DNA of 64,000 nucleotides from contig NC_135176.1 in the NCBI RefSeq assembly GCF_041146795.1, forward strand, positions 16,379,786-16,443,785, written 5' to 3'. Position 1 is the first letter of the stretch, and every line of letters starts with the position of its first letter. The notes below the pieces were generated by a model. The model was not told the origin of the DNA. It saw nothing but the letters and a program-made list of their open reading frames with translations, and did not search any database. This DNA comes from Maylandia zebra (Eukaryota > Chordata > Actinopteri > Cichliformes > Cichlidae). Positions 22,560 through 58,441 of the stretch are shown here, in pieces. The position numbers and the translations under genes are program-made.

Positions 22560-23460
22560 AAACCGCCAGTTTCTACACTCTTGGCAACTCTGTTTATGTA
22601 AAATGATACTTTGTTACTGACTTCAGCCAGCTGCCACATGTGGGATTTGGTGTCATCCAGTGCGATTTCAGCCAGGAGGCGATTGCGCAATAGTAAAGAG
22701 CGGGTGGGACAAGCTGTTTTTGCCTTTCTATCCCCTCCTCTAGCTCAACTACCTAGACATAGCCACTCAAGACCTAAATATATCTTTTCTACATTTAAAG
22801 ACGAGACTTTCCTGACCAGCGTCGTGTGAGACAAGAGTTTGGGGGTTCTACAGCTTCCTCTTCTCGGGCCTCCCAGGGAAACTGTAAATACCTCTCCTCC
22901 TTATGCCCGTTAAGGTAAAGTACTGCTTACAATAGCTACGTAGCGACTGCATGAAAGTGATCGGGCACTTAACACTACTGTATAGCAGGCTTGACTGCTG
23001 TCCAAGTTAGTGTTAGGGATCTTTGAGGAGACTCATTTTCCTGTGTACATTTGAGTAAAGCGAATAGGGGGTCCATGCTGTAAAACACATGCTCTTTTCA
23101 CTCGGACCCCCATTTTTACTGCTCGGTTGTCTGTGCTGCCGTCTTCTGCAGCGTGTCTGTGTGCAACTGTATCCTAGTTAAGGAAGCTTCTGTTAATTCT
23201 ACATTAAGGGGGTACTTGTGATGCATCCTTTGAAGATGCAATCACACAAAATGAACTGCAATTCCCGGACACGTGACTCTAAGTTATCCAACGGTGGCCT
23301 GATGCGTGCAAGGATTCTTGCCATGTAAGATCTGGAGCACCGTGCAGGATTTAAAACTGCTCTAAACCCAGGACTGAGTGGGACCTGAACCTGAACTATC
23401 AATCGGTGGTCTTCCTCTTGTCCTCGATCGAGGACAGTAACAGTAGAAATTAAAATCACC
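22560..23460. repeat. Copy 1 of an unassigned repeat family (module R1)
   Basis: This block can be aligned by eye with 34,590-35,370. Shared landmarks are GGGGTTCTACAGCTTC (22,848; 34,845), TTAAGGTAAA at the end of the same sub-block (22,912; 34,922) and TTATCCAACRRTGGCCTG (23,285; 35,273). The stretch around AAACCCAGGA-TGAG at 23,366 also occurs at 29,568. The block includes an 18-bp palindrome at 23,419-23,436. It has no ORF or recognised transposon termini. Confidence 0.55.
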
Positions 23461-23752
23461 GACGCCCCGATTTGACATTACTCCGATTTCCAGTTGTACA
23501 ATAACCTTTTGTTTTCAGTACAGCTGTCCGGGAGTACATAGCTACTGTAAAGCTCATTTAAATTGCAATTTATAGACAAATTGCAGCAAGATTGTTGCTA
23601 TCGTAAACCCCGTTTATTGACGAACTTCAGAGAGACAGCGTTTGATATTTTTGTAATTACTAAAATAGTTACATTACTTATTTTCCCCAATTACTGTAGC
23701 AGGCTTTTGGCTTGAGAGTCTGGGTTGTTTCCCAGTGTCTCTCTCTCTCTCT

Positions 23753-23755
<3 letters not shown>

Positions 23756-23811
<56 letters not shown>
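23756..23811. repeat. (CA)n microsatellite
   Basis: Roughly 28 CA units preceded by a short (CT)n run. Intergenic between paxbp1 and the kinase gene. Confidence 0.95.
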
Positions 23812-23817
<6 letters not shown>

Positions 23818-24664
23818 ATTTTGAAGTCTACACCCCCACCCCCTTTCCCTCCCCTCACTATTTTCAGCAAAATGGCACCCACTGTCTCAAGGGTATGTAT
23901 TTTATGAAAGAACCTCAAACTGACCTGTGGAAAACATTACTAACCCTGTCATCATGATGCATTAGAATAATAAAAAAAAATGAAGCTGGTTCTTAAATTA
24001 GAGAAATCACAAGTTTATTGTTTTAATATTGTTCCACTTATTAGAAAATACAATAAAGAATAAGTACTTCATACAACAACATGTGAGTGAAAATAAAGTA
24101 ATTCATTGGAAAAACAAATTTTAAATGGTCTAAGCCCCCTGACTATTGCAATGATGGCAACAGATTGCTTTTAATTATGACTTCTTCTTATAAGAGATTG
24201 GTACATATAACCTATCAGGTCTATTTTTCATGTTTTTTTTTTTATTTCTTTTTTTTTGGTTTACTCCTGAGCAGAAATGTCTGTCTCCAGCATTTGTGCT
24301 CAGCCAGTGTCCCGTTGATCAGTCTCAATAGGGAAGATGTGATTAAAAGTGTGGATGCTGCAATCTCAAGAGTTCCATCTGGCACTCCTATGCAACCTCT
24401 CAACATAGTCTTCCCCATTGTTCATCTTTCTCTACATAATTTGCTTAGGGATTAATACAGTATTCTGATTCTTACTTTGTGGTGAGCTATAATTGTCCTA
24501 CATCCAACAATGGAACCCTTTTTAAATCACAATGATCTTTCAGATTGGTCAGAGACTCTTACTCACATTGTCTAATCAGTCATTAAATTTTTTTTTAAGA
24601 CTCTGGTTTGATTTGGTGAGTCTTGCTAAGGACTTCACTGTGGTCCTAGACTTTGTGCAGGGGT

Positions 24665-25160
24665 GCAGTGTTTGGCTGGAGGGTGAGGACGGCATTGCTA
24701 AGCAGAATGGGTGGTCCTAGAGTAAAGACAGTGGAGTTTAGCTGCAAGGCCAGAAGGATATTGCTGCAAGGATGGGTAGTCCTGCAGTAAAGGCAGTGAT
24801 ACCGCACCTGGGTGCCGTGCTGAGCTAGGGAGCAAAGTGTTTATTGTTGGGGAGGGTGTGTGGTCGTAAAGTAGAGCCAGTGGCGCACAGTTGGAGAGCG
24901 AGGATGATCGTGCTGGTGAGGACAGATGGTCCTGAAGCAACAGCAGTGGTGTAACACGGGAAGGCAAGGATGATTTTGCTGAGCAAGGTGGGTTGTTCTG
25001 GAATAAGGGCTGTAGCGCATAGATGGAGGGCGAGGATGATTTTGCAGAGGAGGACAGGTGGTCCTAGAGTGAGAATGGTGCCTCACTTGGATGCTGTGCT
25101 CAGCTCGAGGGCAAGGTTGATTTTGCTGGGTAGCATGGCTGGTCCTGGAGGATGGTTGCT
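24665..25160. repeat. Degenerate minisatellite, about 60-90 bp period
   Basis: About seven diverged units share the order GAGGGCGAGGATGATTTTGC, then a GAG-ACAGRTGGTCCT core, then AGAGTAAAGRCAGTGG. Clear unit starts lie near 24,680, 24,740, 24,895, 24,962, 25,028 and 25,108. The open frames on the minus strand, rich in Thr, Pro and His, are by-products of the repeat. The array sits just past the 3' end of the kinase gene. Confidence 0.75.
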
Positions 25161-25191
25161 GCAGAGACCTGCACACAGGTACCACCAGTCG

Positions 25192-25231
25192 TTACTGACA
25201 GATGCTCATCTTCTGAAAGCAAGAGTTAACA
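25192..25231 (-). pseudogene. Ancestral HIPK C-terminal exon, apparently out of frame
   Basis: Downstream of the last kinase exon, a minus-strand acceptor (ATTGTTTTGCAG) is followed by bases reading VNSCFQKMSICQ and then TAA. Classical HIPKs have V-K-SCFQNMEIC at exactly this place after the kinase domain. The preceding exon contains a possible donor, GA followed by GTAAGA at 25,379-25,374. Joining it to this acceptor puts the exon one base out of the homologous frame and yields only a short different tail. The exon may be dead or spliced otherwise, or the protein may end by reading through to 25,359. Confidence 0.5.
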
Positions 25232-25358
25232 CTGCAAAACAATCAAGCCATGTACCAAATTATTGACTCACTCATCTGAATACAACATTTTCCACATAAA
25301 GCGAGATACAGAACATATGCTCACAGTGGAAATGTGTTGTATGTGGAGAACCAGTGTT

Positions 25359-40760
<15,402 letters not shown>

Positions 40761-40870
40761 GCGCCGCCCCTGTCTACGTTTGTGCGAAATAAAGCTTCTT
40801 CATTGGCGCAACTGTGCACAATTAGCATACATGTCAATAAATGAAGGCTGATATTGTTTCATGCAAACAT
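40761..40870 (-). promoter_or_regulatory. Probable promoter of the kinase gene
   Basis: Upstream of the ATG at 40,760, the minus strand carries TTGCGCCAATGAAG (CCAAT box overlapping a TTGCGCC-type site) and a GGGGCGGCGC GC box next to the start codon. The locus is head to head with slc7a2, whose start codon lies 4.8 kb away on the other strand. The transcription start is not visible. Confidence 0.4.
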
Positions 40871-41593
40871 TTGCATGGTTAAAATACAGTCAAACAACTA
40901 GTTGTAGCTAGTTTTATACATGTAGTTAGCAGCCTGTGCGCTTAAGATGTTATCGCTAACGGCTATGGAAAACAACAGCAGACCTGCTGCAGTCTAACCT
41001 TTGCAAAGCTAATGCTACTAAATTTAATACCAACACAGTCCCATAGTTAATGCTACGCTTTTTTTCCTCTACCACCTCTGTGTTAGCCCTCATCAAGCTG
41101 ACAGCATTAACTTTATCCAGCATTGCTAGCGTTAGCTATTTCCACAGTGACATGCTACGTTCAGACAGAAATGTCTTTATTTTATCAGATAAAAGTTTCA
41201 AATTCATTAACAGAAGCCAGCACAGGAAACATTAGGCCTGTTGTTAATTCTTACCCACACTTATAGTTAGCTAGTAGTTTTAAAACAGAATAGCACAAAG
41301 TGTCCAATTTCGACCTTTGTAATATTTAAATCTAGTCTGGAATGTCTGGTCCCATATCTACACTTACATTTCTTCCTCCAATGAAATGAAGAAAACAGGA
41401 AAACAGATGACTAAATCAATAATCCATCCTCTTCCATGCTAATGCCCTTCACACTGGACTGAATGGATTCAGCACCTGTGCTCAGCCATTCACTGTACTG
41501 TACAGATGAGTAGAAGCTGTCATTGTCAAAAATAAACCTATTTAGTTAAATCCTGTATTATTATTATTATCATCATCATCATCATCATCATCA

Positions 41594-41631
<38 letters not shown>

Positions 41632-44600
41632 GACCTGACAAAGTGTGTCACTGATACAGTTTTTTTCTGTCTGTTTTTGTTACTTTGTTTAAAGGTGACT
41701 TGTGATTTAATTATCTCAGTTTACTTGGACTTCTTTATGGTAAAGCCAGTATGACTAAATTCAGCCACCAGTCTTCCTCAAAGATGTGAGAGAGGTGTTG
41801 ATTTTTATAAAAAGTGTGTTAAGTGTCCTTTGTTTCTCTTGGCAGTTTCTCTGCTTTTGGACTCTTTAGCTTGTCGTGCTTTTTAATATATCGATTTGCC
41901 GAAACAAAACCAAAAAACACAGCACATCATTTTCTGCACTTTTCTCTGTTACTCTGTCAATGGGTGTCAGGGTACTCATTCTAGCTGTTTAAACATTCAC
42001 ACGTGTTGTCCGTGTTGTCCTGACCTGATCAAAGTCTAGAGAACTTAGATGTAGAGGGTAAATTTCCATCAGACCACAAAGCTTTTTATTAAACTTCAGC
42101 CCATCTTTGTCTCTACCACTGACTTTACTGCAAATAAATTCAGTGATGCTCTTGTCAGTAAGTCTTTTCCTCTTACAACAGCCCTGCCGAATCCCAGTGA
42201 ACTCCCAACCTCTTTCAATAATCATTGTCATGTAGCTGAACTGAAATGCAATGTTAAAACTCACTCTCTTCCCTGCACGACTAATTATCTAGATTACTTA
42301 ACCCTTTATTGGGCAATTTTCAGCCTAAAAACGCTATCCCTCTTATCTTGATCACTTAATGTTTTTGGAATTGAATTGTAATCAGAGGTTATCTGAAAAC
42401 ATAGTAATCCTCACTCACTACCAACTAAAAACACTGCCAGTTTCAAACCATTAATCATTCATAGACATCATGTCAGCAAGGTTGTTTTTTTTTTGGGGGG
42501 GGGGGGGGCGGGGGCGGGTTAGACAGATACCAGTTGACTCTTTTACTTATAAACAGTTCTTCGCTTCTGGTATTCTTCCAGCTGTTTTTGGACATAGAAT
42601 CATTCATCTGCTACTGAGAAAGCTCAATTAGCATTCCCAGGGGCCGTTTTGATTGTTTTCAATGATCGACAGAGGTGTCTGCTCAGTGTTTGTGCTTTTA
42701 TATTTGATTACTGCCTTGGATACTTTTGCTCACTGTTTTCTCATGCTCTGTCTATTAAGGTTAACGCACCCCACTTGCCCATTTTGTTTGTGGTGTTCCT
42801 GAATACTTTATTTTTTATGTATTCATTTATGTATTATTTCATTAAAGGCAATTTTCAGGCCTACCAATCACATTAAGCTCTTTTAAAGCTTCAGTTAAGT
42901 AATTTTAACCCCACACCCGAGATATCAAATTTGACAGATTTTTAAGTGTCCAGGACCCTCTTAGGGACACTCCCAATAGGGGCTAAAAATCTGGGACTCT
43001 CCACCAATTGCTCTTAGAGCTGAAAAAGCTCCTCGGATGAGAAGTGAAACAGCTTCAAAAAACGTAAAGAAGTCCAGACGCGTTTCTTTCCAAACTCAGT
43101 CACCTCAAGGAACTTTATATTGTAAGGTAAAGACTCTACAATAACAACTAAGGCTATTTATGGAATGACTATTAAGTCTTCTTTAAGCCAGCCATTTTCC
43201 AAATGTCCAGAAGTGTCATATTTATGGTCTAACTTCATTGGTTGAAAGGGCTTACACCCCTTTTCTGTTCAGTTCCTCCCTTCCACTTCTTTAACATATT
43301 ATCCAAAGTACCCTGCCAAATACTTTTTAATGTGTCTTACAAGGGACCATGCTTTATATTGCATACTGTTGTAAATGTAATATGCAAGTACAATGCTGCT
43401 GTTATATTAGTCTATGTACAAGAGTTCTTCTGGTAGAAATGCATTTATTAAGTCATCCGAAGTCTGCAGGAATTAAGTCTGCACATGTGTGCATGTGTGC
43501 CCACTGCTTGGAATAGCCAAGCCATGTGATTCTTCTAGATTCTATTTCAGATCGCCTACTGTCCAAAGCCCCACAGTCTTCACAGCAGCTTAAAGAAAAG
43601 TTAACAAATGCACAGTTTAATCCTTCTGTCGTCGCTTATCATTTCATCAGGAGTTGTTAGGTCGAGCGCTGAAGTGTACCTGTAGGTGTGTTTGAGTAAG
43701 TACTCTGTTCTGTCTTTTTCTGCCTTCACAACGAACAGGTTACTTTGACATAAGGTTCAGAAGGCGTATTTTAGTTTGTTTTGAATGATCAGATTTCATT
43801 CAATTTGAACAAAATCTGACAAAATGTAGATTTTTCGACAGAAAGTTGTGACCCCAGACTGACCCGTATACTCAAGTCAGTCAGGGGTTGTGTGATATAT
43901 ATAGGTCACTTTCATTGGTTTGTTTTTTGTTTTTTTCTGCAAGGATTTTATGACTGCACCAGAACATTTTTTAAAATCTTTACACTAAATTGGATTTTTA
44001 TTACAAATTTGTATTTATGAGCTTCTGAGATCATAGACAGATGCAGCATGTGTAATGCTGTGATAATCAAAGCAGTATGCAGTATTAGTGCTTCTGGTTT
44101 AGTCCAGATTTAATAGATTATTTGTACAATGGTTGTTCTTAAGATGAATAAAGCATATCATTTCTCAACTTTTACTTGCGCATTGTTACTTTTCTGCATG
44201 TCTATACACATTAACCATTCACTTTCATTTGCTGAATGAGTGAAATAATATAGGGTTAATACATGGCATGCATTAAGGAGAAATGGCAACCTGAAGTCAC
44301 ATTTTACTTTGAAAAAATGCTAGTTTTTTATGTCATGCAGTATATGAATCAGATATATCAATTCTGTAATTGAAGGCTGGAACTAACACTTATCTTCGCT
44401 TTTGATTATATTCTCTATCAACTGTTTGGTCTGTAAATGTCAGAATCTACCAGGAAAATATTAACATTTGATTTTCTCATTTAACTAATAAAGGACCAAT
44501 TGGTGTGCATCTAATCAAAAGGCATATGTTCATTATCTAGGCCCTTAATAGTGGAAAATAGAAGAGGCAGTCACCTGTGAAAATCTAATGAATGGCCATC

Positions 44601-45528
44601 GAGCTTACCGTTGAACGTGTATCATCATTTAGAATCACTGACAACATGCAAACTATAGTGACCTCTACACTGCTGCAGGTGTGACTTCTGTAGCAGTTTC
44701 AGTTTGATAATGGTGGACAGCTTGATGCAACAAGGAATAGAATCATTTCATTGTGCCAGCACATTACTAAAATTTCCCCATTTGTTTAATGTAAATATGA
44801 GTTATTGTATTTTCTTGCCTTTTTTCAAAGATTCTATGTTTGTTTGTTTTTTCTTTGTTTTGTTTTTTAGTTCAGTGACATGAAAATATCTGTACAGTGT
44901 TTTTTGTCCTGAGCAGTTATTTTCATTTATTCCCTAAAATGTGGCTGGTTGCATGTGATATTATATTTGTATTTACATATGCTATATTTTACAGCGTCGT
45001 CTAAGTCGGCTTTAGATATATGTGTGTAATTTTGCTTGGTTTGGATACAAGCTCATTTATTAGACATCTTTATACAGTGTAATTCATAATTAACGTGTGA
45101 TGTGCTAGGCTGGAAAATTGAATGTGAGCCTGATTATTCTCAGAGGTAAGTGCGACGACAGTGTTCTCACATCAGCTTGTCCTTGGGTGGAAGTTTCCGT
45201 GAGCTGCGGAAAAACTGTTGCACTGTCCACATGACCTCTCGTGTTCATATCCTTAGGTCACTGTAATCTGACAAGGTGTCTGGATACTTGTCAGGCTGCT
45301 ACTCCCTGTTACTTGTGTTTATCTTGTGCAAATGATTTAGCTGTATGATCCAAACATGGGCTAAACAGTATCAATCCTGGCAGATACTTTTAGTTTATTT
45401 TCTGCAATGAGTAACGCACTATAATGAGCTTCCTTAGCTATTGTCAGAAATGATTCGGAGTCCTTTGTTTAAACAGGGGAGATGAAAAACTAAGCGTGTT
45501 TTTTAAACTTACTGTCTTTCATCTTTAG
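40871..45528. other. Head-to-head interval between the kinase gene and slc7a2
   Basis: No coding exon was recognised. A long (ATT/ATC)n tract lies at 41,552-41,632. R3 and R2 copies of the repeat family lie at 41,945-42,640. A G-run with two C interruptions at 42,495-42,518 has G-quadruplex potential. About 43,018-43,110 (CTCCTCGGATGAGAAGTGAA) resembles the end of fish Penelope-like elements. A strong unassigned donor, CAGAG then GTAAGTGCG at 45,145/45,146, could end a slc7a2 leader exon. Confidence 0.5.
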
Positions 45529-54066
<8,538 letters not shown>

Positions 54067-54083
<17 letters not shown>

Positions 54084-54104
54084 GAATTTGCAAATCTCCA
54101 TCAT
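54067..54104 (+). repeat. Perfect 14-bp hairpin with the slc7a2 stop codon in its loop
   Basis: Arms ATGATGGAGATTTG (54,067-54,080) and CAAATCTCCATCAT (54,091-54,104) are exactly complementary. The 10-base loop TAGGAATTTG starts with the TAG stop at 54,081-54,083. In the mRNA the last codons would form the 5' arm. Confidence 0.95.
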
Positions 54105-55353
54105 CAGATCACGCTGCTTCCAAGACATGCATCCTTGATAGCCAGTGTCAGCTCACTGGCAGAACTTTCTTTTAGGGAAGGTAAAGATAAATACCTCATA
54201 CCTAAAATTCACAAACTTCTGACTTACTTCTTCAGCTGCAGGGAGAACACAGCCATAACTGACATGTTCTGTATTTTGCAATAAGGTTCAGATTCAAGTG
54301 CCAATTATTACTTGACTATCAGGAATTAGGGCTTATGTTGGAGATACAGAATACATCATTGTCTTAAAGAGGTTGGGGGGGGGCATAGTCTCTGTTTCTT
54401 TTCATATTGGGTTGTACTTACGTCTACAACCTGTGACTGAGCCACATTTTTGACAGCAGGAATATGTACAAAAGCCAATATGTGGGTACCAGAAAGGTCT
54501 GCAATGATCAATGATGGATGGATTTTTGTTGTTGTTGTTGATGATGATGTTTGTTTGTTGTATCAAAAGTTCATCAGTTAGGTTCATGAGTCTTTGTTGG
54601 ACAATGACACATTTTTTAGTGCTTTTGCCTCCATTCTGTACCAAGAGATTTTAAATCAAATGATCAAGATGTGAATCAAGGGAAGTGCAGACTTTAATTC
54701 AAAGTGTTTATACAATTTCTGAATTTAATTATCAGGGACAAAAAAACCCTGGAGAAATTAACAAGGGTTGCTTTTAATAACTGGGCAAAAATCTTTTACA
54801 GTCAGTGATGGTCTGACATCCAGAAATTAGTTCAGTTTTTTCTTCTGAAAGTGTAACTCTGTTGGCTTGATGTAACTGATATGGCCATTAAAGAACATAG
54901 CCTTTCTTTGCCTTGAGAAAGTTGCTTTTGCAGAATGTGTTTGGTCATTATCCAGTTTGCACTGCGAAGTGTCCATTGTACAACCGGGTTGAATTGGAAC
55001 ATAGAGTACAGCCCTGCATGCTTCACAGTTCATCCTGCTACTTATATCAGCAGCTGAATCGTCATCAATAAACTCTAGTAAACTGGTTCCACTGGCAGCC
55101 ATACATACTCATGCCATAGCACTGACTCCACCGTGTTTGACAGATGATGTGTTATGCTTTGGATCATGAGTTGTTTTTTTCCTGCTTCACTATCCTTTTC
55201 CCATTATTATTGGCTTCATCCGTGCAGGTTCTTTTAGATATATTTCTGGCAAAGTCTAATCTGGCCTGTCTCTTGTTGAGTTTAACCAGCAGATTGAATC
55301 CTCTTTTAAAATGACTCGATTTCCATTCATGAAGGCAACTAACTACCTCCTAA

Positions 55354-55397
55354 AGAGTGTTCTTGACTTTCTTAACCAAGAAAGTCAAGAACACTCT
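55354..55397 (+). repeat. Perfect 20-bp stem hairpin with AACC loop
   Basis: The arm 55,354-55,373 and the arm 55,378-55,397 are exact reverse complements over 20 bp, separated by AACC. The stem reads AGAGTGTTCTTG... on one side. It lies inside the Tc1-like remnant, 1.27 kb past the slc7a2 stop codon. Confidence 0.97.
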
Positions 55398-55399
55398 GA

Positions 55400-55995
55400 T
55401 AACGACTGTGTTTAGACCGTCCCCCCCATTCCATGCAAGACCACCTGGGTTGGCCTGGGTTGGCTGGAAGACTGTTTACTTAGCCTGGCGGGGCGAAGGA
55501 CACTGTCTCAGCTGAACTCTGGACACACACACACATACACTGATATGCACACACTGATCCCCCCTCCCTTTCCAAACGCCTTCGATGCTTGTGCCCTACT
55601 GGGGAAGATGGCAGTCGACTGGACCAGCGCAGACACGCTGCAGGACCAGATGCGCTGTCTACACCGGCTCTCTCTTACCCTTTCTTGTGTTTCTATGGTG
55701 TACTGATAGTCATGTGCTTTTTGTGCTGAGGTGTTTTTTCTGTTATCAAACTGTTCTCCCACTAGGAGCTCAGTCTGAGTGGAGTTTTTTTTCTCCTCCT
55801 CTTACCTCATGTTATGTATTTTTGTTGTTTTTTTCCTATCAGCCTACCTTTCTGACATGTCTCCCCAAAGTGATGTTTGTGTAAAGTTGGTCAGAAGGTT
55901 CCTTTGTAAGTGCGCATGCGCCATTAGCGTGCTGCCTGCTGTTACCCTAATTTCCTTCGGGATTAATAAAGTATTCTGATTCTGATTCTGATTCT
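55400..55995 (+). mobile_element. Retroposon-like insert ending in (GATTCT)n
   Basis: The insert ends CCTAATTTCCTTCGGGATTA then ATAAAGTATTCTGATTCTGA, a typical fish LINE or retroposon 3' end with tandem GATTCT. A similar AATACAGTATTCTGATTCTT occurs at 24,453. The 5' boundary is approximate and no RT-coding part is present. It splits the Tc1-like remnant, so it is the younger insertion. Confidence 0.6.
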
Positions 55996-57125
55996 GAAAA
56001 GAATTCTGCGATCATCCACTTTAGTTTCTCCTGTAGTTTCCTACGCTTTCTGGTGTTGCTCAGCTGCCCCCCTGTGTCCCTTCTTGTAACAGATTATTGA
56101 TTTGGCAGCTGTTTATTTTGGTTTATTTTTGATTTAAAATCCATCGTTGTGTGGTGGTCCACAAAGGCTAAATTACAAAAAAACAAACACAAATAAAGTG
56201 TGTCATTGTCCATATACTTATGGACCTGAGTGTATGTGCAGCAGTCTTATCATCAGATAACACATGTAAGTATAAAATACAGGTTGGTATGAATACCTAA
56301 GTTCTCTAAAATCTCCCAGTTCTTATGTAACAATAGAAAGTATACTGTTCTAACATTGCTCCATTACAAGCTCTCACATTACACTTGGCTTATCTGTGAC
56401 ATAATTCTTCACTAACAGAAATCTGTGGTCAGGTCATTGTCTGGATGTATAAAAGCAGCTGCAGTTCGCTGTGCTTTACCGTTTCTACATGTGAAAATTT
56501 TTCATTGATGCCTTTTGAGGTCCAAAACTTGGTCCTCATGTTCAGTTGTGGTTTAACAGTACAGTTTTAATGCAGTGGTATGTTTGTTTATATCTTTGTT
56601 TTCTTAAGCAGCAATCATGAAACATTGTAAAGCAAAGATCTGCAACGCAGAATGTAATACACAAACTAATGTTCCAGGAGTGTAGACAACACTATTGCAA
56701 GTTGTTTAACTTGTGCGTTGTGTTAGCTCTCCCATTGGTAATGGCAGTAAATCTAACTTCTGAATCTTTGTACATGTTTAGGATGAAAGCAATGACAGTT
56801 TCAGATTTTCAGTTCATGTCCTCCAACTTTAAGTGACAGTGGATTTTCACAGTGCTGGCTGCTGTATCTTTGCATTTGTGGTTTGTAGCATGTATTTTCT
56901 AATGCAAAATAAGAGAGGCCAAATTTTTACCACTTGTTTGTTTTTTCTAATCAAATGAAATGTCTCTTTTGAGGAAGTTATATGTCCGCCATTCATTTTA
57001 CATGTTTTCTCCTGTTTATTGATGTGTTTTAATACCCATGCTGAATTTTTACAAATGTAATTGGATACTGTTTGGCTGAGTTTTACACCACTGTCATTAA
57101 AATATGTAACACACAAACTGAACTT

Positions 57126-57131
57126 AATAAA
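57126..57131 (+). terminator. Candidate distal polyadenylation signal for slc7a2
   Basis: AATAAA about 3 kb after the slc7a2 stop is the first strong signal beyond the repeats. A TTAATAAAG at about 55,965 belongs to the retroposon. Which site is used cannot be told from sequence. Confidence 0.35.
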
Positions 57132-57924
57132 ATTTTGATTGTATGATCAAAATGACTGGCTTCATGTTTTATTTCTTTAAACATGGTTTTCACTATCAAA
57201 ATGATGCTTGCATTTTGAATGAAAGAAGCAGTGAAGCAGTGATGTTGGACATTTGAAGTTTTTCTGCTAGTTCATCCCAAAAGTGTTTAATGAGACTGAG
57301 GACAAGGCTCTGTGTTCGCCAGTCAAGTTCTTTCACAATAAACACATCCAACTATATGAATCTCGCTTTGTGCAAAGCGGAAGTGGGATCTAAATACTGT
57401 GTTCCCTAAACCCTAAACTGTTCCCATGACGGAAGCAGAGACTTGTCTAAAATGTCTTGATAACCTGAAGCATTAAGATATTCCTTCACTGAATCTAATG
57501 AGCCCAGGGCCAGCCGCAGGGAAGCTATAATTAGGGGTGTGGATACAATTGATTTCTTTAACTGTAGATGGCAGATCTTTAACTTTTCACACATATCATA
57601 GTTTCACTGCATTTGTAGTTCTTCAATTACAGTTTTATAGCCAAAGCACTTCCCATAATTTTATAAAAGGAATTTAACTCAAAGGAATCTACATGTTGTG
57701 CCAAATCACTATGTATGGACCTACAACAGTATGAAAGAGATGAACATAAAATACTGAAATACAGGAAATGCGTGTAACTGTGTAAACTATAAATAAAAAA
57801 CAGAATCTTTTATTCACAACTGAGATATTTTAGGACATCAATGTTAGGCCCACTTGATTGATTTAAAATCTTGGAAAATTTGTCATTTTCCAAAAACCTA
57901 TGAACCTAATTGTATATACATCTT

Positions 57925-57994
<70 letters not shown>

Positions 57995-58180
57995 TCCTAC
58001 ACATATCCTGCTATTTTGGTACCAGTGTCAGTATGTAGACTCCATATGTCTGTAATGCTTAAATGATTTTTGAATTTATATCACGGTAGGACTTGTAATT
58101 CAGCTTTTCAAAATCCAGTCGCGGTCATATTGGAATCCCACCACGTGGGAAGAGCTGCTTCCCACATGTTCCAGCAGAGG
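57132..58180. other. Intergenic stretch with (CA)n
   Basis: A (CA)n tract of about 66 bp lies at 57,927-57,992. No exon or known element was otherwise recognised. Confidence 0.5.
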
Positions 58181-58441
58181 GCGCACATGTGTTAAAAAAG
58201 CCCGGCCGTCTGAGCAGAAGGATGCTCAGCCAGGTGTCGGCTGCAGCATCAGCACCGCTCCTCCTCCAGTTCCCTCCTCCTCCTGCTGTCCGCAGTACCT
58301 CTCTCTCTCTCTATCTCTCTCTCTCTCTGTGCGTCGTTTCGGGCAGCCAGGGAGAGTGGGGAGGAAGTGGAGAGACGCGCTGGCAACTCCTGGGTTTTCA
58401 CCGACATTCTTCAATGAATCAGCAACAGAGAAAGCTGCAGG
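58181..58441 (+). CDS. Probable promoter and first exon of an unidentified gene
   Basis: A GC-richer, CpG-bearing segment with a (CT)n run (58,297-58,329) leads to a strong donor, AAGCTGCAG then GTAAGTCG, at 58,441/58,442. Just before it lies ATGAATCAGCAACAGAGAAA, which would start a protein MNQQQRKLQ and leave in phase 0. The frame is open further upstream (from about 58,189), so the start could be earlier, or the exon could be wholly untranslated. No second exon was recognised in the remaining 5.5 kb, which implies a long first intron. In mammals PDGFRL and MTUS1 flank SLC7A2, but nothing here identifies the gene. Confidence 0.45.

Larger units (their letters stand above)
54402..56236 (-). 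mobile_element. Tc1-like transposon remnant, interrupted
   Basis: The minus strand at about 55,102-54,890 reads MAASGTSLLEFIDDDSAAD and SSRMNCE, the fish Tc1 transposase block with the FIDD aspartate, and continues to a decayed MDND-type region. Near 56,000 the minus strand has a KLQEKLKWMIAEFF-like piece. At 56,196-56,236 lies GTCCATATACTTATGGACCT, a Tc1-type terminal repeat. The body is split by the repeat at 55,400-55,990 and has frameshifts. No left terminal repeat was recognised. Confidence 0.7.

Noticed and set aside
24841..25185. Minus-strand Pro/His/Thr-rich ORF as a kinase C-terminal exon
   Set aside because: The phase does not match the last kinase exon through any visible acceptor, and the ORF follows a minisatellite.
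54827..55102. Small gene with MAASGTSLLEFIDD product
   Set aside because: Recognised as part of a decayed Tc1-like transposase.
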